NCBI GenBank assembly: GCA_964421565.1
Contig: CAYQXJ010000016.1
Coordinates: forward strand, 15,113-79,112
Origin: CAYQXJ01 sp964421565
GTDB lineage: Bacteria; Planctomycetota; Brocadiia; SM23-32
Length of the DNA: 64,000 nucleotides
Direction of reading: 5' to 3'
The notes under the pieces are model-generated. The model was not told where the DNA came from. It did no database searches and saw only the letters and a program-made list of their open reading frames with translations. The position numbers and the translations under genes are program-made. Position 1 is the stretch's first letter. Every line of letters starts with the position of its first letter. Shown here one piece after another: positions 24,858 to 34,129 of this stretch.

Positions 24858-26486
24858 ATGTCTGCGGACCGCAGCCACCGACCACTGCTGCCCCGACACA
24901 GTATCCTGGCGGCCGTTTCCCCACTCGAAGGCCTGCGCAAGTTGAGGGAACTGCGCGCCTACTTGCGGGAGAACGTGAGCATAGCCGCATGCTACGAGTT
25001 GCTGGGCAGCCGCATGGCCGAACGAGAGGAGTGCTTTCTGCGTATCCTGCGGGATGGCATACTGCCGAACCCGCAGAATCCCTCGGCCAGGCTGCTCAGG
25101 GGGGCCGGCATAGGCTACGGCGACGTCCGGCGAGCCATCAGCAGGGCCGGACTGCAGGGCGCCCTGAGCTGGTTGCGTCAGGCAGGCGTTTACCTGACCC
25201 TCGACGAGATGAAGGGGAGGGTTGCGGTCGAGCGGAATGGGTGCGCCTTCGCGGTCGCTGCCTGCGACGTGCGAACCACCGCCGGGCCGGGGGGCTTTTC
25301 GGTGAGCACGGGCGGCTCGCGCGGCCGGGCGGCGCGAGTTTCGCTGGGATTCGACTACCTGCGTCAGAACTCGGTGAACCTTGCGGTCGCGGTGGACATG
25401 TGCGTTGGGATTGAAGCGCCGGTGGTTCAATGGTTCCCCATACTACCGAGCCCCTCGGGCCTCATGAACAGCCTGAGCCTGGCCCGGATGGGCGCGAAGC
25501 CGGTCCGCTGGTTTGCGCAGACGGTCGAATCCACGCCCGCCCACAGGCTCACAACCATTGCTACGTTGCAGTTTGCACGCGCCTTCGGCCGGGCGCTCTC
25601 GCCCCCCGTGCCAGCCCCGCTGAGCCGGCCTGATGTCGTGCTCAGCGCCTTGCTGCGGCTGCGGGACGCGGCCGGCCGCTGCGTGCTGAAGACTTACGTC
25701 AGCTCGGCATTGCGCGTCTGCCGCGAAGCGCTCGCGCGCGGCGCCCCGCTGGACGGCGTCTATCTGCTGACCACCAGCGAACCGCTGACGGCCGCCCGGC
25801 GGGAGTTGATGGAGCGCGCGGGGGCTGCCGTAACGCAGACCTACTGGATCACGGAGATCGGCCTGATCGGCGTGGGCTGCGCGCGCTGCACATCTGCCCC
25901 GGATGAAGTGCACCTGTTTGGGGATCTTGTGGCGGTGAACTCGGCGGAGAACGGCGCAGAGCCGGCGCTCTGTTTCACGCCACTGCAGCCGGCCTGCCCC
26001 ACTGCAGTGATCAACCTGCAGGTCGGCGACGCGGGGCTGCTGGGCGAGCGGCCCTGCGACTGCCCGCTCGGCCGGCTCGGCATGCGGCGCACCGTCAGCC
26101 ACGTGCATAGCACCAGCCGCCTGAGTGCGGAGGGCATGACGCTCCCGACGACTGAGCTGATCTCGCTGGTTGACCGTGTGTTGCCCGCTCGGTTCGGCGG
26201 CGAAGCGGGCGATTACCAGATCATCGAGAGGTCGGGGTCAGCGCTGACGCGGCTCGAGGTGCGCGTCTCTCCGCGCCTTGGGTCGTGTGAGAGTGCGCAG
26301 GTGCGCGACGCCGTGCTGGAGTACATCGCAAGCAGGGACGAGCTGGTGGGGCGACTGTTCCGGCAGGCGGGCGCCGTGACGGTGCGTCGGCAGCAGCCGG
26401 AGGCGACGGCCGTCGGCAAGATGCATCCCGTGCTTCTGCGCGCCACGCCGAGCGATGCGAGTGCGCCGCAGGATGCCGCTACTTGA
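24858..26486 (+). CDS. orphan adenylate-forming ligase, PaaK/LuxE-like
   Basis: A 542-residue protein related to the phenylacetate-CoA ligase / coenzyme F390 synthetase / LuxE branch of adenylate-forming enzymes. The Ser/Thr/Gly-rich ATP-binding loop is STGGSRGRAARVSL (about 150). The aromatic-TE motif is YWITEIGLIGVG (about 330). VGDAGLLGERPCDCPLGRLG followed by a GMTLPTTEL segment matches the end of the core and the hinge to the small C-terminal domain. Such enzymes activate a carboxylate as an acyl-AMP and pass it to CoA or a protein. No acyl carrier, thioesterase or reductase gene is adjacent. It overlaps the convergent NRAMP gene by eight bases. Confidence 0.6.
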   Translation: MSADRSHRPLLPRHSILAAVSPLEGLRKLRELRAYLRENVSIAACYELLGSRMAEREECFLRILRDGILPNPQNPSARLLRGAGIGYGDVRRAISRAGLQGALSWLRQAGVYLTLDEMKGRVAVERNGCAFAVAACDVRTTAGPGGFSVSTGGSRGRAARVSLGFDYLRQNSVNLAVAVDMCVGIEAPVVQWFPILPSPSGLMNSLSLARMGAKPVRWFAQTVESTPAHRLTTIATLQFARAFGRALSPPVPAPLSRPDVVLSALLRLRDAAGRCVLKTYVSSALRVCREALARGAPLDGVYLLTTSEPLTAARRELMERAGAAVTQTYWITEIGLIGVGCARCTSAPDEVHLFGDLVAVNSAENGAEPALCFTPLQPACPTAVINLQVGDAGLLGERPCDCPLGRLGMRRTVSHVHSTSRLSAEGMTLPTTELISLVDRVLPARFGGEAGDYQIIERSGSALTRLEVRVSPRLGSCESAQVRDAVLEYIASRDELVGRLFRQAGAVTVRRQQPEATAVGKMHPVLLRATPSDASAPQDAAT

Positions 26487-27711
26487 CCAGCCCGATCAGG
26501 AAGCGCACCGTGCCGAGGAACCCGACGCTCGTGAAAAGCAGCGCCACACCGCCCAGCGCGAGCAGCGCGGGGCCGAGCCGCAGGTCGCCCATCACCCGGC
26601 GCGAACGGCCCACCAGCAGGACGACCAACAACATGGGCGGCACCAGCAGGTTGATCACTCCGAGCGAGAGCATCAGCACGTAGTAAGGGCGCACCACCCT
26701 GGCCAGCGGCAGCGCGACCAGCCAGGCGAGAACCATCAGGGTGGTAACAATGCGAAACCGGCGGTCTCGGTGCGGGTCCGACTCGATCAAAAGCCCTCCG
26801 TCGCCATCTCGCCACCTGCGGACGTCCGAGAGCAGCAAGCCAGGGCAGAAGGACGCCCCGGCCGTCGTCGTCCACGCCAGCGAGGCCAGCCCCACCAGGA
26901 AGACGCCTCTCGCCGTCGGGCCCCAGAGCCCGCCCACCAGTTGCGCGGCCTTCAGAGTGTCCCAAATGGGCGCACCGTCCGATATCAGGCCCCCCACCAG
27001 CAGGATGCAGAGTGAGACAGTGGCAAAGGCGACGCCCAGAAACACGATCGCGTCGGCGCCAAGCCGCCGCACGTCGGGGTGTCTGAGCCCACCGGCCTTT
27101 ACCTGGTAAGGCAGGAACACCAGCATCGCATCGCCGCCCGCCCCACCGATGATGCCCATCAGTGCCAGCAGCCCCGCCTGCGAGCCCCACCAGGCGGCAG
27201 CCGGACCCTCAACAGTGCCGGCCGGGGCATCCGAAAACAGAAGCACTGCCGCGAAGACGCCGACCATGGCGAGCACGCCGACCGCAAGCACGCGGCGAAG
27301 GTGCTGGTAACCCCCGACCCACACCCAGAGCAGCAGCGTGACCGGCAGCAGGAACGCCAGCCCCACCCAGTGGGGGCGGCCGATCAGCGCGGAGAGCGCA
27401 TCCGCCAATGTATACGCCCCGGCGATGATCGCAAACACGTGCGCCGCCACCTCAATGTATGCGACCAGCGCGCCTGTGCCCGGGCGAATGTGATCGTCCA
27501 GCAAGCCGAAGGTTGTCTGTCCCGTCGCGATCGTCACCCGCCCCACGATGTAGCCCATCGAGGCGGCGGCCACGCCCGAGAGGGCAACCGCCCACAGCAG
27601 GCCGAGGCCGAACTGCGCGCCCGCATTGAGGCAGGAGACGGCCGTTCCGGGGCCTATGATGATGGCGCTTGCGAGCGCCGTGGTGCCGATAACGCGCCTG
27701 CGGGAGGTCAT
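26479..27711 (-). CDS. NRAMP-related metal transporter with non-canonical TM1 motif
   Basis: A 410-residue polytopic protein with about eleven hydrophobic helices that aligns with MntH/NRAMP at its N-terminus (NAGAQFGLGLLW versus the MntH QAGASFGYQLLW). In place of the metal-binding DPGN of helix 1 it has GPGT (20-23), and the MPH motif of helix 6 is not recognisable (AMLVFLPYQV). NRAMP homologues without these residues transport other ions such as magnesium or have unknown substrates. The start at 27711 has GAGGAA upstream. It converges on and overlaps the ligase gene. Confidence 0.7.
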   Translation of the reverse strand: MTSRRRVIGTTALASAIIIGPGTAVSCLNAGAQFGLGLLWAVALSGVAAASMGYIVGRVTIATGQTTFGLLDDHIRPGTGALVAYIEVAAHVFAIIAGAYTLADALSALIGRPHWVGLAFLLPVTLLLWVWVGGYQHLRRVLAVGVLAMVGVFAAVLLFSDAPAGTVEGPAAAWWGSQAGLLALMGIIGGAGGDAMLVFLPYQVKAGGLRHPDVRRLGADAIVFLGVAFATVSLCILLVGGLISDGAPIWDTLKAAQLVGGLWGPTARGVFLVGLASLAWTTTAGASFCPGLLLSDVRRWRDGDGGLLIESDPHRDRRFRIVTTLMVLAWLVALPLARVVRPYYVLMLSLGVINLLVPPMLLVVLLVGRSRRVMGDLRLGPALLALGGVALLFTSVGFLGTVRFLIGLVK

Positions 27712-27807
27712 GGGCAGCTTCCTCGGCAAAGGGAGACTATGGCGAACGGACAATGCTGCCACAGCGGGCCGGCGCTCTGCAAGTACGGCGGTGCCGCGGG
27801 TCGGCCG

Positions 27808-30204
27808 TCAGTGCCCCGTCTTCACCGTCAGGACGTCGCCGCGCGCCAGCACGACGCTGCGTTGGAACTCAAGCCGAACGCCATTGGCAAGTTGCCGCGT
27901 CTCGCACTGTACTTCGGCGCCGTTGAGGGCTGCTGACGCCTGGCGCGCTCTGAGGCGCTTGATCATCAGGCGGACGAACTCCAGGCGGCCGCACCGCCCG
28001 GTCATGGTCAGTGTCGCTCTGTCCGCTTCCCATTCGGCGAACGCGCGTCCGCCCGGCGTGCAGACGACACAAGCCACCTGCTGCGCGCCGGCCGCCACCC
28101 CTACTTCGCCGCTCAGGGCGTTCATACTGAACCCGCTCAACGCAAGGTAAAGCGCCCACGCCGATAGCGCCCGGTAGTAGTGCGAGCCGCATTCGATATG
28201 GTTGAAGCGCAGCCCCATTTGTTCGTGTCGATCCCACACATTGCGCGCCACGGTAAGGGCCTGGTCTTTTAGCTCGAGCAAGGTCAGGTGGGCGGCCACG
28301 GCGTACTCGACTCCGCTCCATGGCCAATCGGCCTGGTTGGCCGTGCTGCGCCGTATCTCGGTGGCGCCGTCGGCTGGCCATGCGCAGTTGGCGAGGAAAC
28401 CGTCCCGCGAACAGTGTTCGATCACCGCGCCCAGCGCCGACCGTACCCGTCCATTCGGCAGCAAGCCCTCGCCCGTGGTCTGCCGCATGAACCAGTCGGC
28501 GTTCACCTGGTCGGCCATGACACCTTCATTGGCCTCTCCACTGCAGGGGTCGTAGCTGAGTCGGTAGTAGGTGCCGTTCCAGAGCTGGTCATCCAGTTGC
28601 CGCATTGCCTCTCGGTGTTCGGCGTCGAGCAGGGCTGCGGTCTGCTGTTCGCCGAGGGCGCGGGCGAGCTCGGCGGCGGCTCGTAGCGCGGCGCCGAACA
28701 GCAGCCCGACGAAAGCGCTCGTCCCCTTCAGGGGGAACTGGTCGTAAGTCTGGTCAGGGCCGCGGTTGTTCGGCAGGCCATCGCCGTCGGTGTCGAACGA
28801 GCGGGCATGCTCGATGGCCGCCCGCACCTTCGGCCACATCTCTCGCGCGTAGTCCATGTCACCCGTCCAGAACGAGTCGCGCCATACCAGCAGAACGAAC
28901 TGCGGCGCGAGGTCAATCCTCTGTTTAGGGTCCCGGTCCGAACAGGAGAAGTTGCCGGGCATCAGGTGCGGCACGCCGCCGGGGCCCTCGAAGTTCGCAG
29001 CCGTGAGGCGCATCTGGCTCTTCTGCAGCTCGGGGAAGAACTGAAGGAGGGGGAAGGAGCCATAGTGGGTTATGTCCGTGGTCTGCAGCCCGCAGCAGCC
29101 GAGACCCTCCCATATGCCGAAACGCCCCTGCTGGTCCCACCACGAGGACTTCACAAGGGTCGTAAGCTGGGCGTTCACGGCGTCCAGCAGCCAGCGCGGC
29201 TGAGAGGAGCGGTAGAAGTCGTTGCGGAACCGCCATGACCGCGAACGCAGAACCTGCTGGTTGGCTATTCCATAGTCGAACACCTCCGCGGCGCTGGAGA
29301 ACCACTCACTGTAACGGTGTCCGATCAGTCCGGCGGTGCATTCCTTTGGTGCGTAAGGGCGCTCCCACATGTTCGGGAAGTGCCAGGCCAGTGCGAAAGT
29401 GACGCGCTGGCGCTGCCGTGGCGCCAGAGTGAAGCCAGCTGCCAACACCCCCAGGGGTATGTGACGGTCGGTCTTCCAACCCGGGGCATCGGTCCAGCAT
29501 TCGCCCTCCAGGCACCCCTGACGCCGCAGGGGTTCCCAAATGTCACGCTGGCTGCGTGGCCCGAGCACATAGCTGCAGTCGGCCTCGCCGTCTGCGCGGC
29601 AACCTATCACCAGGCTGCCGCCACTGGAACACCCGTCGGGCAGCGCCTTGCGGGTGAAGACGATTCGCGGGCGGATTCCGTGTGCTTCGTAGCTGAGAAC
29701 CGGTGGGTTGTCGGGCTCGCAGTAGCCGACGATGTTGCGCTGGGCCATGAACAGCGCTACCCGAACCGGAGTGGCGCTTCGGTTCCAGACGCTGAAGGTG
29801 AAGAACGCCAGCGGAAGGGCAGAGTTCCTCGCGTCCAGGGGTATGAACGGGCTGAAAGCTTCCAGTGACACATCGACGGGCAGGGGGGCCACGCGGTAGC
29901 GTAACTCGGTGAACGGCATGCGCGCCTCGGCGTCTATGGTCTCCGCGTGGCAGAGCCAGGGCAGTCCGTAGGGGTCGTTCAGGTGGGCGTTGTAAGGCGG
30001 CACGGTGCCGAGCACGGCCGACGTGTCAGCGGCCTGGATGCCGAAGTAGGCCGTGTCGAGGGGCAGGTCAACACTGGGTCCCGCTCCCCACGGGGCGTTG
30101 TTCATGATCTGCCACTCGTGGAAGTACCCATCGGCGCGCAACTCGACGCTGCCTGTGCCGAGCCCTCCCAGCGGGATGCCGCTGCAGCGTAGACCGTCGC
30201 TCAT
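27808..30204 (-). CDS. GH116/DUF608-type glycoside hydrolase
   Basis: A 798-residue protein opening with SGIPLGGLGTGSVELRADG, the classic N-terminus of the GBA2/GH116 beta-glucosidase group. It has an N-terminal beta-sandwich (about 1-320) and an (alpha/alpha)6 barrel behind. The acid/base motif is present as PDQTYDQF (Asp488). At the nucleophile region it reads WEGLGCCGLQTTD, where human GBA2 has EGQEYRMYNTYD; the Glu at that column is Gly369. The GCC pattern is one I associate with a separate bacterial DUF608 subgroup. No signal peptide is seen. Start at 30204 with GGAG upstream. Confidence 0.75.
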   Translation of the reverse strand: MSDGLRCSGIPLGGLGTGSVELRADGYFHEWQIMNNAPWGAGPSVDLPLDTAYFGIQAADTSAVLGTVPPYNAHLNDPYGLPWLCHAETIDAEARMPFTELRYRVAPLPVDVSLEAFSPFIPLDARNSALPLAFFTFSVWNRSATPVRVALFMAQRNIVGYCEPDNPPVLSYEAHGIRPRIVFTRKALPDGCSSGGSLVIGCRADGEADCSYVLGPRSQRDIWEPLRRQGCLEGECWTDAPGWKTDRHIPLGVLAAGFTLAPRQRQRVTFALAWHFPNMWERPYAPKECTAGLIGHRYSEWFSSAAEVFDYGIANQQVLRSRSWRFRNDFYRSSQPRWLLDAVNAQLTTLVKSSWWDQQGRFGIWEGLGCCGLQTTDITHYGSFPLLQFFPELQKSQMRLTAANFEGPGGVPHLMPGNFSCSDRDPKQRIDLAPQFVLLVWRDSFWTGDMDYAREMWPKVRAAIEHARSFDTDGDGLPNNRGPDQTYDQFPLKGTSAFVGLLFGAALRAAAELARALGEQQTAALLDAEHREAMRQLDDQLWNGTYYRLSYDPCSGEANEGVMADQVNADWFMRQTTGEGLLPNGRVRSALGAVIEHCSRDGFLANCAWPADGATEIRRSTANQADWPWSGVEYAVAAHLTLLELKDQALTVARNVWDRHEQMGLRFNHIECGSHYYRALSAWALYLALSGFSMNALSGEVGVAAGAQQVACVVCTPGGRAFAEWEADRATLTMTGRCGRLEFVRLMIKRLRARQASAALNGAEVQCETRQLANGVRLEFQRSVVLARGDVLTVKTGH

Positions 30205-30335
30205 GTTTCTTCGTCTCCGCATCGATCCATAGTGCACTCAGGTTGAAAAGGCCCGGCAGTTGCGGTGACGACGCCGGAGAGTGTTTGCCGCAGACTGAGA
30301 CACCGCCAGCCTCTGTCCGCAAGGCGACTGAGACC

Positions 30336-30539
30336 ATGAAGAACATCGTGTTTCTGGGCCTTCTCGGCGTCGCCGTGGTTTTACTCTACATGGTTTTCGA
30401 CGGCCAGTTCAGCGCGGGCCCCAATGGCCCGCGCCAGGTGCGTCCGAAAGACGCCATCGACCGCATCGTCGAGAGCGGGCGCGACGTCGGGCGCAACGCG
30501 GCCGGCGCCATCAAGAGCATCAAACTGCCGGGCAAATGA
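30336..30539 (+). CDS. small single-pass membrane protein
   Basis: A 67-residue protein with one N-terminal hydrophobic helix (about 4-20, NIVFLGLLGVAVVLLYMVF) and a basic, soluble tail. The ATG at 30336 begins the hydrophobic segment; upstream in-frame codons would add a non-membrane leader. It is divergent to the GH116 gene and convergent to the M14 gene. I recognise no family. Confidence 0.4.
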   Translation: MKNIVFLGLLGVAVVLLYMVFDGQFSAGPNGPRQVRPKDAIDRIVESGRDVGRNAAGAIKSIKLPGK

Positions 30540-30567
30540 GGCTCGGCCGGGTCAACTGTCGGTCCTA

Positions 30568-32388
30568 TCAGTGGGCTGCAGCGTCAGGGTTCCGGCTGCA
30601 GCCTCTTCGCAGGAGGTCCTCGCCTTCGGCCAGGGCGAGCGCAAGATTACGCCCGAGTTCCTTGAAAGAGTCGAGATCGAAGACCTTCGTACGGCGGTCG
30701 GTGGGGTCCAAGTGGGAGACCACTCCACACTCGAGGGTGAAGGCCGGGCAGCCGAATGTCGACTGAAACCACTCCGGAGCGCGTTGCATGCCGGCGCCTT
30801 CGATGTAGCCGTTCTCCCAGACCTCGCGCAGTCCGCAGACACGGTCGAGCAGGGCGAACCAATCTGGTTTCAGCAGGTCTGCGCCCCGGCGCAGGGACGG
30901 GTCAGCGGCTTGTTCCTGAGGCTGGTGATAGTCGGCAAGCACGGTGTGGTTTCGCCAGCCGCCGCCGGCGTGGCCGTCGATCATCAGTCCCAGCCTCAGT
31001 CCGTCTTGGCGCTCGGTAATAAAGTAGCCTTCTACCGCCCGCTGTTCGGGCCCCTGACCGCTGAACCACTGGCGGTTCGGGTTCTTGCCGTCGAGAGTGG
31101 CGCCGTTTGTGCCGAAGTGTGCGCAGTCGATGTTCAGGATCGGTAGCCAGTAGAATGCGAGCCGCTGGAGGAGGCCCGCACGCTCGCCCCCGTCCAAGCG
31201 GTGAAGTTCCTCGACCATGGTGGCCCCCAGCCAGCCTGTCATCTGCTCTACCGGAGAGTGCTGTCCGCAGAGCATGACCACGCCCACTTTCCCGTCGAGA
31301 GCCACAGCGCGATCTGTCAGCTTCACAGCGTGGAGCGGCAGATTCGCCTGGCTCCGGCCGATGACGCGTACCTGGGCGCCCATTCCCGTGGCCCTTCGGA
31401 TAGCGTTGTCCCTCTCTGGCAGGCCGAACACGGGGCAGTTGGCAACGTAGATGGGCCGGTCACGCTGGGGGAGGAAGACCTCCAAACGCCGCCTGCCGCC
31501 CGGTATCAGGCGCTGGCGTGGGGCGAACCAATCGCTCCGGTCGTAGCTGGCGAAGCACCGCGGGCTCATGGAGCCTGTCTTCTCCAGGACCAAGCGGCGT
31601 ACGGCCGAATCAGTCACGCGCAAGAAGTGCCAGTGATTCCCGGACGCGCTTTCGAACGTCGGTCCGGGCAGGACGGATAGAGCATCCCGGCCAACGTAAC
31701 CTACGGCCATGCCGCTGCCGCCGGAGAAGGAGGAGTCGAGCGGTGGATCGCTCTCGGGACCGAACAGCTCGAAGGCCGAGGTACTGGCGACCAACACCTC
31801 GTCCAGCGCGCCGCGCCAGGGGCGCCAGCCGTCTGGTCCGCACCCCGGTGACACTGACTTCGGCCCCGGTTCCCAGCCGGGCAGCTCGTCGCATCGGATT
31901 TGCGCCACGACGTTCATTGCCGGGCCGGGCTCCTGGCCGACGATCAGCCGCACCCGTGGACAGTCGCTGCCGGCGATGGTCAGGCCCGTGTAGAACGGAA
32001 CCTGGGGGGCCACCTGGGTGGTCAGTGGATGGCGGCACTGTAGAGACGCGATGGGGCTCGTGTCATCGGGGGGCACATATTCCCATCGCAGACAGCCCCA
32101 GCGGGTCAGTGAAAGGGTCCAGCGCGCTCCGCTGGCGAGCGTGGCCGTGAGCAGGACCTGCGCGGGCGTTCCTTCCTCCCAGAACAGGGCAGTTGACTGC
32201 GCGACCATGGCAGCGTCGTCGCAGAAGGCGGCGTCCGGCTCGCGCAGCCTGGCCATCACGCGCACCGTAACTTCCGGATATCGGGCGGCTTTGCAGGTGA
32301 GAGGCACCCCCTGCCTCGGTTCTCTCTCCAACAACAGCACGAGTTCTACGGGCGAATCGGGCTTCATGAAGCGGTCGGTGAAAGTCAT
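30568..32388 (-). CDS. M14-family zinc carboxypeptidase-like protein
   Basis: A 606-residue protein whose C-terminal half carries M14 metallocarboxypeptidase features: a GQHSPVEQ zinc motif (His377, Glu381), substrate-binding LDGKNPNRQW, the third zinc ligand in DGHAGG (about 470) and the catalytic Glu in FTLECG (about 552). The spacing of the first motif is HxxxE rather than HxxE. The first 350 residues are a beta-rich domain of unknown function. The layout resembles the cytosolic-carboxypeptidase (AGBL/Nna1) branch. No signal peptide is seen. It has its own promoter upstream. Confidence 0.7.
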   Translation of the reverse strand: MTFTDRFMKPDSPVELVLLLEREPRQGVPLTCKAARYPEVTVRVMARLREPDAAFCDDAAMVAQSTALFWEEGTPAQVLLTATLASGARWTLSLTRWGCLRWEYVPPDDTSPIASLQCRHPLTTQVAPQVPFYTGLTIAGSDCPRVRLIVGQEPGPAMNVVAQIRCDELPGWEPGPKSVSPGCGPDGWRPWRGALDEVLVASTSAFELFGPESDPPLDSSFSGGSGMAVGYVGRDALSVLPGPTFESASGNHWHFLRVTDSAVRRLVLEKTGSMSPRCFASYDRSDWFAPRQRLIPGGRRRLEVFLPQRDRPIYVANCPVFGLPERDNAIRRATGMGAQVRVIGRSQANLPLHAVKLTDRAVALDGKVGVVMLCGQHSPVEQMTGWLGATMVEELHRLDGGERAGLLQRLAFYWLPILNIDCAHFGTNGATLDGKNPNRQWFSGQGPEQRAVEGYFITERQDGLRLGLMIDGHAGGGWRNHTVLADYHQPQEQAADPSLRRGADLLKPDWFALLDRVCGLREVWENGYIEGAGMQRAPEWFQSTFGCPAFTLECGVVSHLDPTDRRTKVFDLDSFKELGRNLALALAEGEDLLRRGCSRNPDAAAH

Positions 32389-32425
32389 GCGTTCCCCCGC
32401 AGCGAGTTTTCTGAACACTGCCGGT

Positions 32426-32453
32426 AGGATAGCCCGAAACGCCTGGCGGGCAA
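32426..32453 (-). promoter_or_regulatory. promoter of the M14 peptidase gene
   Basis: Minus strand: TTGCCC (32448-32453), 16-base spacer, TATCCT (32426-32431). The start point would fall about 30 bases before the ATG. Confidence 0.45.
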
Positions 32454-32480
32454 GTGTCAGGGGCGCTCAGCGCTGCCGTC

Positions 32481-33269
32481 TTAGCGCCGGACAGGTTGGC
32501 CACTCCTGTAGATCCAACGGGGCAGGTTGGTGCGGGTTTCCACGTCGCTGAAGGGGCAGACGATGTAGCCTTCGCGGAGGCTGCCATCGATCTCACGCAA
32601 AGGGGCGCCGATCGCTTTGTAGCACTCGGGTTCTTCGCACGCCACGGCCAGCGCGCCGAGGCCGGTGACGAGGGCCTGGGCTTGTTCATAAGTCGGCCTG
32701 CCTGGCACGTGAGTGCCCATGATGTTCTGCAGATTGCGTATTCGTTGGTCTACGTCGTTGAGCTTCAGATGTTCCTTGGGCGGCAGGGGTTCCAGGTTCA
32801 GCATGCGCCAGGCGCAGGTCGACTCCGTCTCTAAGGCCAGCGGCCCTTCGGCTGGCAGCGTGAACGGCGCCAGTTCGGGCAGCACGGCGCCGTCATCGAC
32901 GATGTGTTGGAATAGCTGAATGGAGAACTCCACGAACGGCCGTTCTTCCGGCGGTTCGACGCGGCCCGGCTCGCCGACCTTGATGGGTGTATCGAGTTCG
33001 GCTTCGCAGATGCGCGAGCCGCTATGGCGGGTCTTGGGGTCCTCCCAGCCGGCGGGTGCGTCGATGGCGACCACCTGCACGGCGTTTTCGGCGCTGTAGC
33101 TGCAGAGCGCGTCGGCCAGGTCGTCGGGGGCGGGTTCCGAAGCAACCCCGAAGTTGCCGGGCTGAAGGAAGCGCATATCGAGGCCATTATCCCGCTCGGC
33201 GGAGAGCAGGCAGAAACCGAAGCTGGCATACTGCTGGTGCGACAGATGTACGGACAGGGCCTGCGGCAT
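32481..33269 (-). CDS. DUF429-like protein (RNase H-like fold)
   Basis: A 262-residue protein. VVAIDAPAGW followed by RICEAEL in the first half, and a C-terminal LREGYIVCPF, match the pattern of DUF429 (IDAPLG, R-x-C-D/E and GxIxxP). DUF429 proteins have a predicted RNase H-like fold and unknown function. The start has AAGGAG nine bases upstream. It follows accD by 37 bases on the same strand and may be the last gene of that operon. Confidence 0.5.
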   Translation of the reverse strand: MPQALSVHLSHQQYASFGFCLLSAERDNGLDMRFLQPGNFGVASEPAPDDLADALCSYSAENAVQVVAIDAPAGWEDPKTRHSGSRICEAELDTPIKVGEPGRVEPPEERPFVEFSIQLFQHIVDDGAVLPELAPFTLPAEGPLALETESTCAWRMLNLEPLPPKEHLKLNDVDQRIRNLQNIMGTHVPGRPTYEQAQALVTGLGALAVACEEPECYKAIGAPLREIDGSLREGYIVCPFSDVETRTNLPRWIYRSGQPVRR

Positions 33270-33306
33270 GACGGGATGCTCCTTTGTGCTGCCCCCTCGC
33301 CTGCCC

Positions 33307-34119
33307 TCAGCTCAGGTAGTCGATGAGCCGGGCGAGAGTGGATTTGATCTCCTTACGCTCGACAATCATGTCCAGAAAGCCGTGCTCAAGCAGGAATTCC
33401 GAAGTGGCGAATCCATCTGGCAGTTCGCCGCGGATGGTCTCCTCGATGACTCTTGGCCCGGCAAAGCGGATAGTGGCCCCCGGCTCGGCGATGATCACGT
33501 CGCCCATGGCTGCCCAGCTTGCCCATACTCCGCCGGTGCTCGGATGAGTCATGACGCTGATGTGCGCGCCGCCTGCTGCGTCGAGCCTGTTCAGCGCGGC
33601 GCAGGTTTTCGCCATCTGCATCAGGGAGTAGGCGCTCTCCTGCATCCGGGCTCCTCCGCTGGCTGCAAAGGTGACCAGGGGCAGCTCGCGTTCGAGCGCG
33701 AGTTCAGCGGCCCGACTGATCTTCTCACCCACGACGCTGCCCATGCTGCCGCCGGCGAAACGGAAGTCCATTGCGGCGAGGACGACCGGCCGGTCCTCTA
33801 TGGCGCAAGTGCCGCAGACGACGGCTTCGTTGAGGCCCGTGCGTTCCTCGTAGCTCTTGAGCTGGTCCCTATATGCCTTGACGGCGACGAATCCAAGCGG
33901 GTCGCATGATTTCAGGTTGGCGTCCACTTCCTGGAAGCTGCCCTCGTCCGTGTGCAGCTTGACGCGCTCCCACGCGCCGATACGGAAGTGATAATCGCAT
34001 TCGGGGCATATCTGCAGACGTTCGGCCACGCTCTTGCGGTAGACCATCGAGCCGCAGCCGTCACACTTTATGAACAGCCCGTCAGGAATCTGCTTCCTGT
34101 CTCTGCCGGATCGCAACAT
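33307..34119 (-). CDS. accD: acetyl-CoA carboxylase carboxyltransferase beta subunit
   Basis: AccD pairs with AccA to transfer the carboxyl group from biotin to acetyl-CoA, the committed step of fatty-acid synthesis. The N-terminal zinc ribbon is intact: CDGC and CPEC separated by 16 residues (about 19-41). The carboxyltransferase core includes GSMGSVVGEK and TFAASGGARMQE. The length of 270 aa is slightly short but complete. It lies ten bases downstream of rpe. accA is not in the window. Confidence 0.92.
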   Translation of the reverse strand: MLRSGRDRKQIPDGLFIKCDGCGSMVYRKSVAERLQICPECDYHFRIGAWERVKLHTDEGSFQEVDANLKSCDPLGFVAVKAYRDQLKSYEERTGLNEAVVCGTCAIEDRPVVLAAMDFRFAGGSMGSVVGEKISRAAELALERELPLVTFAASGGARMQESAYSLMQMAKTCAALNRLDAAGGAHISVMTHPSTGGVWASWAAMGDVIIAEPGATIRFAGPRVIEETIRGELPDGFATSEFLLEHGFLDMIVERKEIKSTLARLIDYLS

Positions 34120-34129
34120 GTCTGGCTGC

